Shown one piece after another: positions 34,843-46,843 of a DNA stretch of 64,000 nucleotides; position 1 is the stretch's first letter; each line of letters begins with the position of its first letter. Below the pieces are notes generated by a model. That model was given only the letters and a program-made list of their open reading frames with translations, was not told the DNA's origin and searched no databases. The DNA lies in the NCBI GenBank assembly GCA_003971905.1, contig RSEE01000001.1, positions 496,001 to 560,000 of the forward strand, written 5' to 3'. This DNA comes from Moniliella sp. 'wahieum' (lineage: Eukaryota > Basidiomycota > Moniliellomycetes > Moniliellales > Moniliellaceae). Both the position numbers and the translations under genes were made by a program.

Positions 34843-36843
34843 ATGGAGACCGACGAGCAGCTGTACCCCATCGCTGTTCTCATCGATGAGCTCAAGAGTG
34901 ACGATGTGAATCTGCGCCTCAACGCCATCCGCCGCCTCGGCACCATTGCGCTCGCACTTGGCCCCGAGCGGGCACGCGGCGAGCTCATCACCTTCCTCCA
35001 GGACAGCCTCGATGACGAGGACGAGGGCTGATGGCTCTTGCTGAGGAGCTGAGCGTCCCCTTTGTCGATTACATTGGTGGTCCCGCCTACGCCCACTTGC
35101 TGCTCCCGCCGTTGGAAAACCTCGCCGCCGTTGAGGAGGCCGTCGTCCGCGACAAGGCGACAGAGTCCATCGCCAAAATCTCGACCGTGCTCAGCACGCA
35201 GCAGATTGAGGAGTATTACATGGCTCTCCTCCGCCGTCTTGCTACTGGCGACTGGTTCACCTCCCGCACCTCCTCTACCGCCCTTTTTACCCCGGTTTAC
35301 CCCAAGGTCAGCCTCCAGACTCAGGCTGAGCTGCGCGAGAAGTTTGCCAAGCTCTGTGCTGATGAGACCCCCATGGTCCGCCGCGCTGCTGCACGCGATC
35401 TTGCAGTACGTTTCTTTTTCTTATTCCTCCGAATGAGACTGACATAAATGCTCTTTAGGGTTTTGTCAAGGTATTGGGCAAGGAGCTGGTGGTGAGTGAT
35501 GCGATTCCACTTTATCGCCGCTTGTCGTCGGACGACCAAGACAGCGTGCGCTCTTGACCGTTGAAGACTTGGTTGCTATCTCGGAGGAACTGGCGCCTGA
35601 AGAGGTGGCTGGCTACATGCTGCCTTCGATCCGCGCTTCGGTCGGAGACAAGAGCTGGCGCGTTCGCTACATGGCTGCCGACAACTTTGTCAAGCTGGCT
35701 ACGGCAGTGGGGCAGGAGATTGTGAGGAACGAACTGGTGGTTGCGTTTGTGCATCTACTCCAGGACAATGAGGCGGAGGTTCGCACGGCGGCAACAAGCC
35801 AGCTTCCCGGGTTTGCCAAACTGATCAACGATCCCTCGATCGTGCTTTCCCGCATCTTCCCGTCGTCCGTGATCTGTCGAACGACGCGAGTCAACACGTT
35901 CGAGCTGTCCTGGCCTTGCAAATTTCGGGGTTGGCCCCGCTGCTGGGCAAGGAGGCTACGACTGAGCATCTTTTGCCAATCTTTTTGAACCTGCTCAAGG
36001 ATGATTTCCCCGATGTCCGCCTTCACATCATCTCCAAACTCGACCAAGTAAACGAAGGTATGTTGTTTCCGCTTGTCTGCTCGGTTGATGGAGAGCTAAC
36101 CCAGTCGGGTTGCAGTGATCGGCATTGACTCGCTATCGCAGTCGCTCCTGCCTGCGATTGTTGAACTTGCGGAGGACAAGCAGTGGCGTGTGCGGGAGGC
36201 GATCATTAACTACATCCCGCTCCTCGCTCAACAACTGGGAATGGCCTTCTTTGATGAGCAGCTGTCGGTGTTGTGTATGACCTGGCTGGGCGATACAGTA
36301 TTCTCCATCCGGGAAGCGGCGACGGTCAACCTGCGCAAGTTGACCGAGGTGTTTGGGGTTGAGTGGGCCAAGCAGGCCATTTTGCCCAAAGTGTTGGAGC
36401 TTGGCAAGCACCCCAACTACCTCTACCGCATGACCACCATCTTTGCTATCTCGACCATGGCTCCGGCCCTGGACCGACCGACGATTGCAAAAACGGTGCT
36501 GCCGACGGTCTCGGCGCTGATGGCTGATCCTATTCCCAACATTCGGTTCAACGTCGCCAAAGCACTGGAAGTGCTGACGCATTTGCTGCTCGGTACGCGC
36601 GATCCCGACCCGGCCCCTGGGGCGGGTGCGGCTGCCGAGGGAGAGACTAAGGAGAAGGCAGCTGCGCCGGCGCCGCTTCCGCCGCCGACGCCGGCCGAAC
36701 AGCAACTGGCGCACGAAGCGTTGCAGACCACCATCCTACCCGGTCTGGCGAAGCTGAAGGAAGACCCAGACGCGGATGTGCGGTACTTTGCCCAAAAGGC
36801 GCTCACCTCGCTTCCTGCGTCGGTGACCGCAGGGCGTGTGTAA
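34843..36843 (+). CDS. TPD3: Protein phosphatase 2A scaffold (A, PR65) subunit
   Basis: HEAT-repeat scaffold that holds the PP2A catalytic and B-type regulatory subunits. The start [20 protein letters not shown] is family-typical. HEAT repeats run to the end; clear ones include [56 protein letters not shown] and [15 protein letters not shown]. Introns: 35406-35458 (53 nt) and 36058-36115 (58 nt). Single missing bases at about 35,028 (inside DEDEVLMALAEE), 35,553 and 35,850 shift frame; no base-substitution stop is needed to explain the breaks. An Ala/Pro/Glu-rich insertion of about 40 residues (about 36,595-36,710) lies between the final HEAT repeats and is absent from the compact animal and yeast proteins I know. 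The stop is at 36843. Confidence 0.96.
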
Positions 36844-38664
36844 TTGCCACCCGTGCCCACCGCCCCCGCTTTCCCACCGTTATACTGCCCCCCTCTCCCT
36901 CTCCCCCTTTCTTGAACAAGATGTCCTGGCTGGTGCATGTGTTGGGTAGGAAGACGTAGCCAGTCAAGTGTTCGTAGCTCGGCCGTTGAGATTTACGGAA
37001 AGGGGCGAAACAGCACAGCCTGGGTAGATGTTGGACATTAGAAGAGATCCCAAGGACGCTGTGGAAGTGATGGAATGCGACCAATACCGCCTATCAGTAG
37101 CAGTGCGCATACAGGCACGGATGGGGTGAAAGGTGTATATTGAGGCCGTCAAAAATTAACGAAGGGCAAGGAGCGTGGCCTATTACAATGGAACGGCGTT
37201 CACTAAACCACAGAAGGCCATAAAGCACATCAATAGCCAAAGAAGGTATATGTTGGCGAGAGAAGCCGATCCCAAGATTGGGCAATGATACCAAAGGAAG
37301 AGAACCATCGAAAGACTAAACCAGTTTATCACTTTCTTTAAGCTCCTTCAAGCCGAATCGGTCGAACGAACTTGGGTCTCGATCCTGTATCTCAAAAGCC
37401 ATATTGCCCGTAGGGGGTAAAGCTTAGGATGCACTGATCTATAGCCTCGCGATCAAAGAAAAAGCATGCCCAAGTCATCCCACACGAACTCCGTCTGTAA
37501 GAGCGCAGGGAGAGGTCGAAGCGGTCCCAGGAAATGTCCGTCTGTGCGGGATGGCATCCGAGGGAATGGGGCCCAATAGATCATTGGTGGCCACCAGGGA
37601 AACAAATTAAGGTGAACCCACGCACAGTGGAAGCGACGATCAAAGTGAAATCAGGGGGGTCGGAGGCAGCCTCGGGTCCTAAAGCGGTAGGGGAATGCAG
37701 TATAGTGACGACTTTTTGTGAACGGGAGTCCAAACAAGGTCAAAAGCATATGGGAACAGAACATAGGATGGGAGGGAAAACGCACCATCATTTGCTCTTG
37801 CGGTAGGTGTGTCAGACGCGCGGAAGGGGAACAGGTATGGCGAATGTTTGGTAGATGAGAATCCCATCTGTGCGGTGTGAACGCGGACGGACTTGGTGTC
37901 AAGTCCTCATTCTGACCCCGAAGGTCGACAGCTTGAATACTTCGTGCCAGAGCGACAGAGGTGGCATATACTCGGATAGCGCCATCTGTTCATCCGACAT
38001 GATGGGGGAAATAGTGTCACTAATCGACGCGAGTTGCTTCACTACCCTGTGAACATCATGCTCCGAGGGGGAGAGCGAGAAGGGTAAAGGGTAGGCCACG
38101 CCGGAGGGCAATCACTAATTCCAACGATGAACGCGTTGGGGCTTCTCTGGGAAGTGCGTTTCCGGGCGTGGCATCTCACTGATGGGAAGACGGATTCAAG
38201 ACGCGGGTCCAGACCTGGTACGGATGGACCAGGCGAGCATGGCCCCAGGATAGATCGGCTTATGCTCGGTCGTGCCCGATAGGGGATGGGACCAGTATTA
38301 GTAGAAGTGCGGAGGATAATAATGCAAGAAAGAGCAGAGTATTTTGCTGTATGCAGGACATGGCGAACGATCGGACCTGGGATGGTGGTGAGAGAGGAAT
38401 AAGCGCGGGTAAGGGGGATTTTATGGTCGCCGTCCACTGGAGGAGGCTGATGGGTACTATTCATGGGCCTCTGTGGCAGCAGTGCTGTTCCTCATGTCCC
38501 TCTGCTGAAACACACAGTGTGGATATGCGGTGGTGATTCATGACTGGCCTGCCTTTCCCCTCGAGGGGGGTGGGGGCGAGAGTGACATGAATAGCTGTGC
38601 TGATGGGGAGCCCATGAGCCATGCAAAAGTAGTCTCTCCTGTGGACGTTTTAGGATCTCTATAC

Positions 38665-39014
38665 TGAATCCATATCATTGACGGAGCTTAAGGCTGGGGC
38701 AAAAAGAAATGGTGCGCCGAAACCGAACCGTTCATCTTGCGTGTGCAGCTTGTTAGCGCCGACCCCGTTTGAGGAACCAGGGGAATCGCCAGAAGATCAG
38801 GACCCTCTGCTGCCCGCCATCCGTTCCTGTACCCGAGGAAGCGCGTGTGGATACGGGGATGAGCCTGGTAGACATAATCCGAGCGGTGAACCATCGCCAT
38901 CATTTGAAGAGACTCAGTAGTTAATTCCTTCCAAGTGCCATCAAGCATCTTCCCCGCTGTCTTGGTAGCATAGTATCCTCACATCGTCAAAGCCAAGAAG
39001 GAAAACGGTTCTTG
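38665..39014 (+). repeat. Dispersed repeat family, copy 1 (about 342 bp)
   Basis: Similar along its length to 46453-46794. Shared blocks, in order, include CATTGACRGAGCTTAAGG, AAACCGAACCGTTCATCTTG, GAGGAACCAGGG/CAAGGAACCAGG, TCAGGACCCTC, GGAAGCGCGTGTGGA, GAACCAT and CATAGTATCCTC, ending AACGGTTCTTG. On the minus strand both copies keep short peptide similarity around WKEL and HTRFLG, suggesting an old coding origin. No terminal inverted repeats or target duplication were found. Confidence 0.8.
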
Positions 39015-39655
39015 TTGGGAGCATCCCTGGTACTTGACTTTCTTGTCGCATTCTGGTTGTTCCAATAGCCGAATATATCCTCGCCCGCGCTGAGAGAGAG
39101 AACCGTCATTGTCGTCTCCACAATGTTGGGGCTTGTTAATTGTGCCTCTTTTTTGAAGAATCGAACTCTTTCTGTACGGAATAAGCAGAGCACATACACA
39201 CACGTAGCTCTTCCTCTCCCTCTTTCCTACATTGATTGGCTAGTCTCGTTGTAATAGGTCTCTGCCCGCTTTTCTCTTCATTCCTTCTGTGATCAACACT
39301 CATTATCATTTTTGTTTGAGGGACGAGTTTTCCTTGGGGATAACCGATAAACAATCAATGGACACCGATACACACCTGTCGAAATGTGGATGCTGTGCAG
39401 TTACCTCCGTGCCCCATAGCCGTAAATGAAGTTCTCTCTTGTTCGGGGGCTGGGGACATTTTCTGTTCGTAATATTGAACGCGCAACAGTGATATGATCA
39501 TCAAACGCCAGTCACTACTAGCAATGTCACATCGTTTTCCATGCGTACTTTACCACATGGCTCTCAGAGCTCAGATATCCGAACGTCATACAGCGTAGAT
39601 GTACAACGACATCGGGGGATATGTCTCCATCATCTCGACATATCTCGAGATCGCC

Positions 39656-39669
39656 AGTCACTAGTCACT
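39656..39669. repeat. Heptamer array (AGTCACT)x2
   Basis: Two perfect units (reverse complement AGTGACT, an odd palindrome). The same unit occurs as three copies at 47335-47355. Confidence 0.85.
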
Positions 39670-40741
39670 ATAGTCAACTTGAACACAGCACACAAATTAC
39701 AATATCACCTCGTTTAGCAGCCGCATGGGGAAACTATATGATGTGCATCATAGAGAAGAGATGGCGAAACATCCGTCGGCGCGCTGAGAGAGGGCGCTCA
39801 CAAAAATGTCCTACTGTTGCATAGTTATGTGCTTTAATCGAGACAAAACCGCGCGTATAAGGGTCTCATGGTGTATAGATTGCGGGGGATAGACATCAAG
39901 CACACAAGCCCCGCGCGTGTGGGAGCAGACGTATCGCGTATAAAATATGGGCGCCCCTCCTTGTCACATCATGCTCACTGTTTGCACAAAAGACAACCCC
40001 AAGCAATGGTAATAGGGGGCATATAACTGTTGCAATAAGGGATTTACTATCACGTTTAGCCTCTTCCACCAACACAGGTGTTGTATGATGCAACAGGCGC
40101 AAAACCCGTTCAGCGTTGTCCCAATCCCGAGGCTTGGCAAGACTTACCCCGTTGCTGCCCAACAACACGCCCTCAGGGGCCTCTCAGGACATGTCTCACT
40201 GGTCACACTGATCACTGTAAATACTTGCCTGGTCACCTGACCAGTCACCGGTCCCCGGCCGCTGTGACCTGCCTGTCACGTAATCGTCCCTTGCGCCCTG
40301 GCTCCTGCACCATGGAGTTCCGACATGATCGAAACAAAGTAGGGTGCAGGCCTGTGTCGGAGCACTGCCGGTGCCTGCCGGTGGCCTTGGTTTTGCCGGC
40401 CCGCTTGGATGATCGATGACATGGACATGCGCCAGGATGAGACACTAGTGGCACTAGTGACATGGTGATGACTGTGTCACACAACATGTGATCGGCTGCT
40501 TACCTGCTACACATGGGATCGCACTTTCGGCTAGGAGAGCAGTGAATCATCCGAAAGCCACGCCAAGGTGGAGCAGTTGGTGCCTGCTGGAGCACTGCCG
40601 CCCGGCGAGTCAACTTTTTTTGCGGGCCCCCCGACGCCACAGGTCAAGGTGGTGCACCTTAGGGTTCCCGCAATTATCGATTGTCCATTACAGTAAGAAA
40701 CGGTCCCAATACGTCCAGTGCCCCCGTTTGGCTGAGAATGC

Positions 40742-40755
40742 GGTCACCGGTCACC
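40742..40755. repeat. Heptamer array (GGTCACC)x2
   Basis: Two perfect tandem units, the reverse complement of the GGTGACC array at 2675. Confidence 0.85.
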
Positions 40756-41222
40756 GGCCAACTCTTCCACTTGGAAGGGTGCCTGAGGACGACGACCGCC
40801 TGTGTTCCCCCCCAGTCCATTGAAGGGGATGGATTACTACCTTTACTGGTAGGGGGTGGGTGGGGGGGCAACCCGTGTCCGGTCACACGGTGATCAGTAG
40901 TGCGCGCTCTACTCCATGTCACTGTTGTGGCCTGCGAATTCAGAGTATGATCTCGATCATCACGCGCACGCATCACTGCTCTTCTGTGTGCAATATAGGC
41001 ACGGTGGGTTGGCGATACATGGGCGCCACATCCTACGCCGGTGCCTAGCAGTGTTGGCTAGCGCTTACATCTTATACACGTTTACACACAAGCCACACCC
41101 GTCCCTTCGGAAAGCCGGGAGCTGGAGGTTTGATAGCTTGATCAGCATGAGGCGCTGAGGCTAACTGAGCACGCCGCCGCTCAGCTTTTGATGCCTGTGG
41201 GGCCTGGACATTCGTTGGGGGC

Positions 41223-41230
41223 TATATATG
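41223..41230 (+). promoter_or_regulatory. TATA box of the exo-beta-1,3-glucanase gene
   Basis: CTATATATGC lies about 75 nt upstream of the ATG at 41304 and is followed by a C/T-rich leader, a usual fungal core-promoter layout. Confidence 0.6.
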
Positions 41231-41303
41231 CCAGTATGGACTACCGCTGGCCAGCACCTCCCTCCCTACATCCATCTATCCGCGCCTCCTTCATCTCTCC
41301 AAC

Positions 41304-42732
41304 ATGCGCACCGCCTTGCTCGCTGTTGCTGCTGCCCTCTTCCTCCCCCTCATCTCTCCCGCCGCTTGCTCCTGATCCGGACGCCAGCCCGCTTGTCCCC
41401 GCATCGCTCGTGTCCCAGGGGTTGAAGCGTCCCAGCAACTACGCCTTCCATGCGCGCCACCCCCACCCTCATTTCCCACTGCCCCGTGGCAGCTCTGGAC
41501 AGAGCATTGCCAGCCTCCGTGCTGCCGGAGAGAAGGCCTTATTGGCGAACTCGTCTTCCTCTCCAGCCGTAAAGGTGGCAACGGCAACAAGCAGTGCCCA
41601 ACGCCGAGCAAGAAGCCTCCTAACAACTATTCTGGGACGTGGAATATCACCGCCCCATTGACGTTTGACTTATGGGATTTCTCTCCCTCCTCGACCGATG
41701 TCGTATACGGCACCAATCTGGCTCGCTCTTTGTCCTGGAGAAGTGGATGAACGGCAACTGGTTCAATTCTCTCGCTCCTGAAGCGAACGACATGTACTCG
41801 TTGATTGAGGCCCTTGGTACTCGCGCCAACACCACCTTGGTCCAGCATTACAACACGTGGATCACCGAAGACGACGTCGAAACGATGGCTAAAGGCACCT
41901 GAATACTATCCGCATTCCTGTAGGGTGGTGGTCGTTCATTCAACCCTCTCCTGGTGAAGCGTGGGTGTACGCCGATGATATCTTCTACCTCAATCGTCTC
42001 CTCGGCTGGCTTTACTCTCGCAACATGTATGCAATTCTGGACTTGCACTCGATGCCTGGTGGCCAGAGTGGGGACCAAGCTACCGGTCATTCCCAGGGTG
42101 ATCAGTACACTTTTTCAACTCTACCAACCAAGCCCGTTCTGACGAGGTGGTGCAGCGAGTACGCGATTTTGTTCTCAGTTCTCCGTATGGACGTACGGTG
42201 AGTGCTGTGCTGGCGGTTAATGAGCCATGTGTCAATGAGTTTTGCGCCGGTGGTCGGGTAGTTCTAGCAACTACCGGTCCTCGTGGACTACTACCGCCGT
42301 ACATACGACACACTCAGCGCGGTTGGCATCCCCATGATGTTCCACCACGGGTGGGCCCAAGGAAACATGGCCAACTGGACCTCTTTTGTTCAAGAACGGG
42401 ACCCGGCATTGCTGGTTGCAAGTGACAACCCCTACCCTGCCGCCTTCCCGGCTCAACGGATGAGACTACAATCTGGTCTAAGATGTGCCAGGACATCAAC
42501 ACATTTATCCGATACCCTACGAAAGTGAATCTCCACCGAGTGGAGCCTGTCCTCTGGCATGTCCAATGACTTCAGCAAAACTTTCTACAACTCCCAAGCC
42601 TACGGCTACGGTATGTCGGGAGGCAGTTGCTTCTGGTCGTACAAGGTCCTTGCTTCCTCGCTTCAGCCCACCCCAGAACGGTGGTCTTGGGAAATGGCCT
42701 TTAAGGATGGTATCGTGCCCATGCACCGGTAA
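41304..42732 (+). CDS. Secreted exo-beta-1,3-glucanase (glycoside hydrolase family 5)
   Basis: Cell-wall enzyme cleaving beta-1,3-glucan. The ATG at 41304 starts a classic signal peptide, MRTALLAVAAALFLPLISPA. Conserved blocks follow: VLEKWMNGNWF (the NLGGWLVLEPWM region), LNTIRIPVGWW, EAWVYADDIFYLNRLLGWLY and ILDLHSMPGGQSG. The acid/base Glu is in VLAVNEPCV (codon 42222-42224). YYRRTYDTLSAVGIPMMFH comes next. The nucleophile Glu is in TEWSLSSG (codon 42538-42540), and YGMSGGSCFWSYKV closes the barrel. The stop is at 42732. Both catalytic residues are present. At least six indels shift frame along the span, the first right after the signal peptide. The protein would be about 460-470 residues. 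Confidence 0.9.
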
Positions 42733-45700
42733 CAAAGGCCCATCTGCAAATGTTGGAAGCTTCCTCTCCAATTTGCCCGACAAGCACGTCTGCAACACTT
42801 GGGGCTGGCATCGCAACCAATAAACATACACCCGAGGGAATCAACCTGCCGGCTGTTCCGACATCTCCCTTGCTCGAGTTGTCTGTTGCCACTCTTTCGT
42901 CACCACGTTGCCTCGTTGCCCTTCATCCCGCCAAAAGCTGTTTCGTCACTCTTTTCGTCGTCTTTTTCGTCACTCTTTTCGTCACTCTCTTTTGTCACTC
43001 TTTTTTCGTTATAATGCGCTCTCTATTGTTCCATCATGTTGCTCCTCTCACGTTCAATGCTCTACCATATCCTATCTTTACTTCTTATAGGATTGGTCTA
43101 TTATCTTTTAGGCTTCTGCCAGTTGAGGCGACTTATTACTCTCCGTATCTCTTTCAACCTCACGCTCTTTTTCGACGTTCTTTTTACTGTTCTTGCGCTT
43201 ACGCAGCATCGGTTCTCTCTTCCTTTCCGTTCTGTGGTTACCGGTTAGGGCAGGGCAACTTGAATAACTGCCTGTCGGCCTTCTTGCTATTCCGAATCAA
43301 CCCACCGTCATTAGTGCCCATACGGTCTTGAATCTTACTCCACTTAATTTCTTAGTCCTCTAGGCGAAATCGTCTTATAGTTTTTTAGTACTAGCAACAA
43401 GGGGGGTAGCATTCACTCCAGGCAGCCTGTACATCATACCGTCTACAAAGAAGAAGGAAAATTTGATTGGGGCTATGGACATGGCAGAAATCTTCTTGAC
43501 TTAGACCTTTCGTATACGCGCAAATACTCTTGCCCCTTATGCTCTTCTGTCACTGGTTTGTGGCCAAGGGCTGAAAACCTGGTCATTGTGTTTTCGCTTT
43601 CTTTGCTTTTTCTTGATTAGACTGTTGTCCAACACCGTCCTTTATAGATTCTCTGCGTGCATAGTACAGTTCTTGATCTGAGTTCTCTTACACATTTAGT
43701 CTACTTTTGTCGTGTGTGTTCGTCTTCACTTTGTCATCTCAGCATCGTTTTGGTGTCAAATCCATTCTTGTCCCCAGCAAATTTCTTGCTTTTCCTCCAT
43801 GTATTTGCACAGCTCTGTGTCCCAGGCGAGATTTCAGTAAACTTTTGGTCTTCCACTACTCTCTCTCCGATTCCATCATACGACTATTGACCATGGGATT
43901 ATTGCCATGTCAAAGCCAGGTTTTCTCTCGACTAGTCTCTTATTACCGACGGGACATATATGCCTTCCAGTCCACAGTATTGGCCTCCTCATCGACACTG
44001 AGATCACGTTACGATTCTATACACGAAAGTCGATTTGTTCGAGTGACAACATGATCTACATTAGTGAGTACATCAGAGCTTTCCGGCCCTCTGCGTCGTT
44101 ACCATCCAACCGAGACAGAGAAAAAGGAACACAATATCTGTCAGGATCGCACAAAGGAGGCGTGCGCTGTTACATCGGCCCAATCGGAAGGTAAGGGTGG
44201 TGCCAGCAGGTTAAGTCGCTATCGGCTTTGATAACTTGGTGTAGTGCCCACAGATACAAATGTGCGTGTGTGGGATAGACACGTGAAGGAGAAACATATC
44301 TCCAAAATGGGCTCTGCAGTAATGAAGGTGCGCTCAATTAAACAGTACCCGGGCATGGGCAAGACTAGAGGGAAAAACGGGTCCTGAGTACGCACCTGGT
44401 ACGTTGTGTTTTTGTTTGTCGCAATCCTCTTTGGTCTATAGCGATGACTGTTGATACAATCTTTCTCCCGCGGAATTCCAACGCGGGTGGGGCCTTTTCC
44501 CCCTATGTAGAATGTGTTCTACCTCCGCCCCCCCACCATTTTGGTCTCCTTCGTCCCCGAATTTCTTCTCACGTGTGTGGTTCTCCTTCATCACGTAAAT
44601 GCTCCAAACGCTCCTGCGCTTCTCGCTCAGTACAACCTGTCGCAACATGGCCTTACTACCCGCTCCCACGTTTCTTCTTCTTTCTCCACAACCTGCTCAC
44701 CATTAATTGAGAACACACATCAGTCCCTCTGCAACGCCCCGAACTTGGATTGGGAACGGATGCAGTACAGGATGTAATACTTGAGTAAATATGATATCAG
44801 TTCAAACACTTGCGCTTGCAGACTGAGCAAGGAATGGCCCATAATAGAGGGTGTGTTGGAGCTGGAGATGCGTTTCTGTCATAGTCGGGGCGAAGGCAAG
44901 GGAGACCAGAATCGATACAACTATTAGGTCAAGGGGTCATGCATCATGTAGCAATCGTTTGCGGGGAAGAAGCAAGAGTTGAGGACATGGTGCTAATCGA
45001 GAACAGAGAAGGAGCGAGACGTTTGAGACGAAGACATTGGAAATGGGAGCGAGATTATCGATTAGCTCAGCCATATATACGATGACACGTTCCGTCGCAC
45101 TATTTATGACGAGGAAGTGCTATCGGATGACATTCTTAGTGCCTTCCAGTCTTCGCTGCTTCTGTTGGAGGGTAGTGCTGGGGTTCCCTTGCACGGCCCT
45201 CGGTGGATCGGTGACGCTCACTCACTTAACCGGGCGGAAGAGTTCCGCTCGCAGGCGCGCGCGCCCTGCTCGCTTCATCTCCCTTCTCTCTCTCCTGTCT
45301 CCCCCCTTCAATTCAGATGTTGCTTGAACTTTGCCTTCACCCTTGTCTGAAGGCTGCATTGCAGCTGATCCATAGGATCGCGAGTGCTCCCAAGTCGCAC
45401 TCTATAGCAGCTTCGTCTGTTTCGCTCTGTCAACATCTATCCCAGTGCGGTGGTTACCAAAAAGGGGCCAACCAACAGTCAGCATCCTCGATTGGTAGAG
45501 ATCCTTTCCCACCTTCCCTTCTCGTCCCTTCCCGCCTTTCCTGCCCAACTCCTGAACGTTTCCAGCCAATTGATTCAGTAATACAGGCAACCTCTCGTCT
45601 CCACTTAGCTGCATCATCTTCATCATCCAACCTCATCCTCCAGCTTTCCATCTGCCCAGTCGCGCGAGCCTTCCATCAGCCGCGTCGGTTCCCGTACCAC

Positions 45701-46452
45701 AACATGTCGCGTGGGTTCCTTTCACAGCCACTGCCATGCCGCAGCCCTGGCAGTGTCTGTCCGCTCCACTGCATCTACCCGTCTCTCAGCCCAGAGGCTT
45801 CAGACACGATGCTACCCTCCGCCGGCGTATACGCACCCTTGCCACGCGCGCAGCCGCCTCGGCTTCACGCCCAAAGGCTTCTCCACCTCGCTCGGAACCA
45901 CCAAGTAGCCCAAGCCCGAAACTACCGTGAGTCGTCTTTCACCTAAGGGACTGTGCCCCACCAACCTGAGCGAGCCCCCTGGCAGGGCCCGTTGCGACAG
46001 GGTCGTCGTAATTCACGTTACGTGGAGATCGAGCCCGCCACCTCTGACCATCGATCATCCTTGCTCCATCCTTCCACCAATTCCCTTGTCCCCCCCTCTC
46101 TTCTTCCTCCCCCCCTCTTCTTGTCCTTCCCCCCCACCTTATTTTTGTCGCAAAGACCCAATTGCTTTCCACATCTCCTCCTTGCTCCACCGCTCCGCGG
46201 CAGCCTTGTGGCCAGGTCGACGGCAGTGGGGCACAACCGTGGGCGTGGATTGAGGGCGCGCACCTTGAAGCAGTGTGGTCGTTGGTGCCGCAATGGGGAC
46301 ACCGGCGGCGAGTACGGGTTAGGGGGCATTTTAAGTGGGTGGAGGGACGCGTCGACGCCACTCTGTCATATGCCCGATACTTGGCGCAGCCAGCCCCGTC
46401 ACGTGCAGTCGGGGAGCAGTAGGGTTGCACACTTTTGATGGGTCCTGCCATA
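42733..46452. other. Gene-poor tract rich in pyrimidine runs
   Basis: No recognised gene. From 42,900 to 44,000 the plus strand is very T/C-rich. A possible presequence-like fragment lies at about 45,704-45,930 (findings). A long C/T run covers about 46,085-46,145. A weak match to the end of the dispersed repeat (AAAAACGGGTCCTGAGT) lies at about 44,372-44,388. Confidence 0.45.
42941..43012. repeat. Degenerate tandem repeat of TTTTCGTCACTC
   Basis: Five to six imperfect units of 11-14 bp around TTTCGTCACTC, in the 3' flank of the glucanase gene. Confidence 0.8.
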
Positions 46453-46843
46453 TCTCAATGTTGTGTGCATTCCATTGACAGAGCTTAAGGCTGGGACAGG
46501 GGAACGCTACGTCTAAACCGAACCGTTCATCTTGCGGGGTTGTTTGGAAGCGCCACTAAGGTCAAGGAACCAGGGGGATTGCCAGGATATCAGGACCCTC
46601 CGGCTCTCGCCATCCGGTCCCGCCCTAGGAAGCGCGTGTGGACACGGAGGAACGTGGTTGACATACGAGCGAGGAACCATTTCCACTGAGACTTAGTAGC
46701 CAACTCCTTCCAATGCGCAAACAACTGCCCGCCGTTGGTGCCATAGTATCCTCGCGTCGTCAAAACCAGGGGGAAAAAACGGTTCTTGAGTGCGTCTCAA
46801 TGTTGTGTGCATTCCATTGACAGAGCTTAAGGCTGGGACAGGG
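46453..46843 (+). repeat. Dispersed repeat family, copy 2, with a 49-bp restart
   Basis: A full unit occupies 46453-46794. The first 49 bp of the unit (starting TCTCAATGTTGTGTGC, ending GCTGGGACAGGG) then recur without mismatch at 46795-46843. This gives a 342-bp period and means the unit was, at least in part, tandemly arranged. It is homologous to 38665-39014 in the same orientation. Confidence 0.85.

Larger units (their letters stand above)
36844..41303. other. Gene-poor, lower-GC tract
   Basis: Over 4 kb with no recognised gene on either strand. GC content is visibly lower than in the genes. It includes one copy of the 342-bp dispersed repeat (separate entry) and heptamer arrays (AGTCACT)x2 at 39656-39669 and (GGTCACC)x2 at 40742-40755. 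The open frames are short, overlapping and without motifs. Confidence 0.5.

Noticed and set aside
39145-39180. tRNA-like B-box (reverse strand GAGTTCGATTC)
   Set aside because: No A-box at the right distance and no acceptor-stem pairing around it.
42941-43012. CRISPR-like array
   Set aside because: Units of 11-14 bp are contiguous and degenerate, with no unique spacers; this is a simple tandem repeat.
46453-46843. The 49-bp direct repeats as LTRs of a tiny retroelement
   Set aside because: The second copy is only the beginning of another repeat unit: copy 1 lacks such a flanking repeat and no target duplication or primer site is present.
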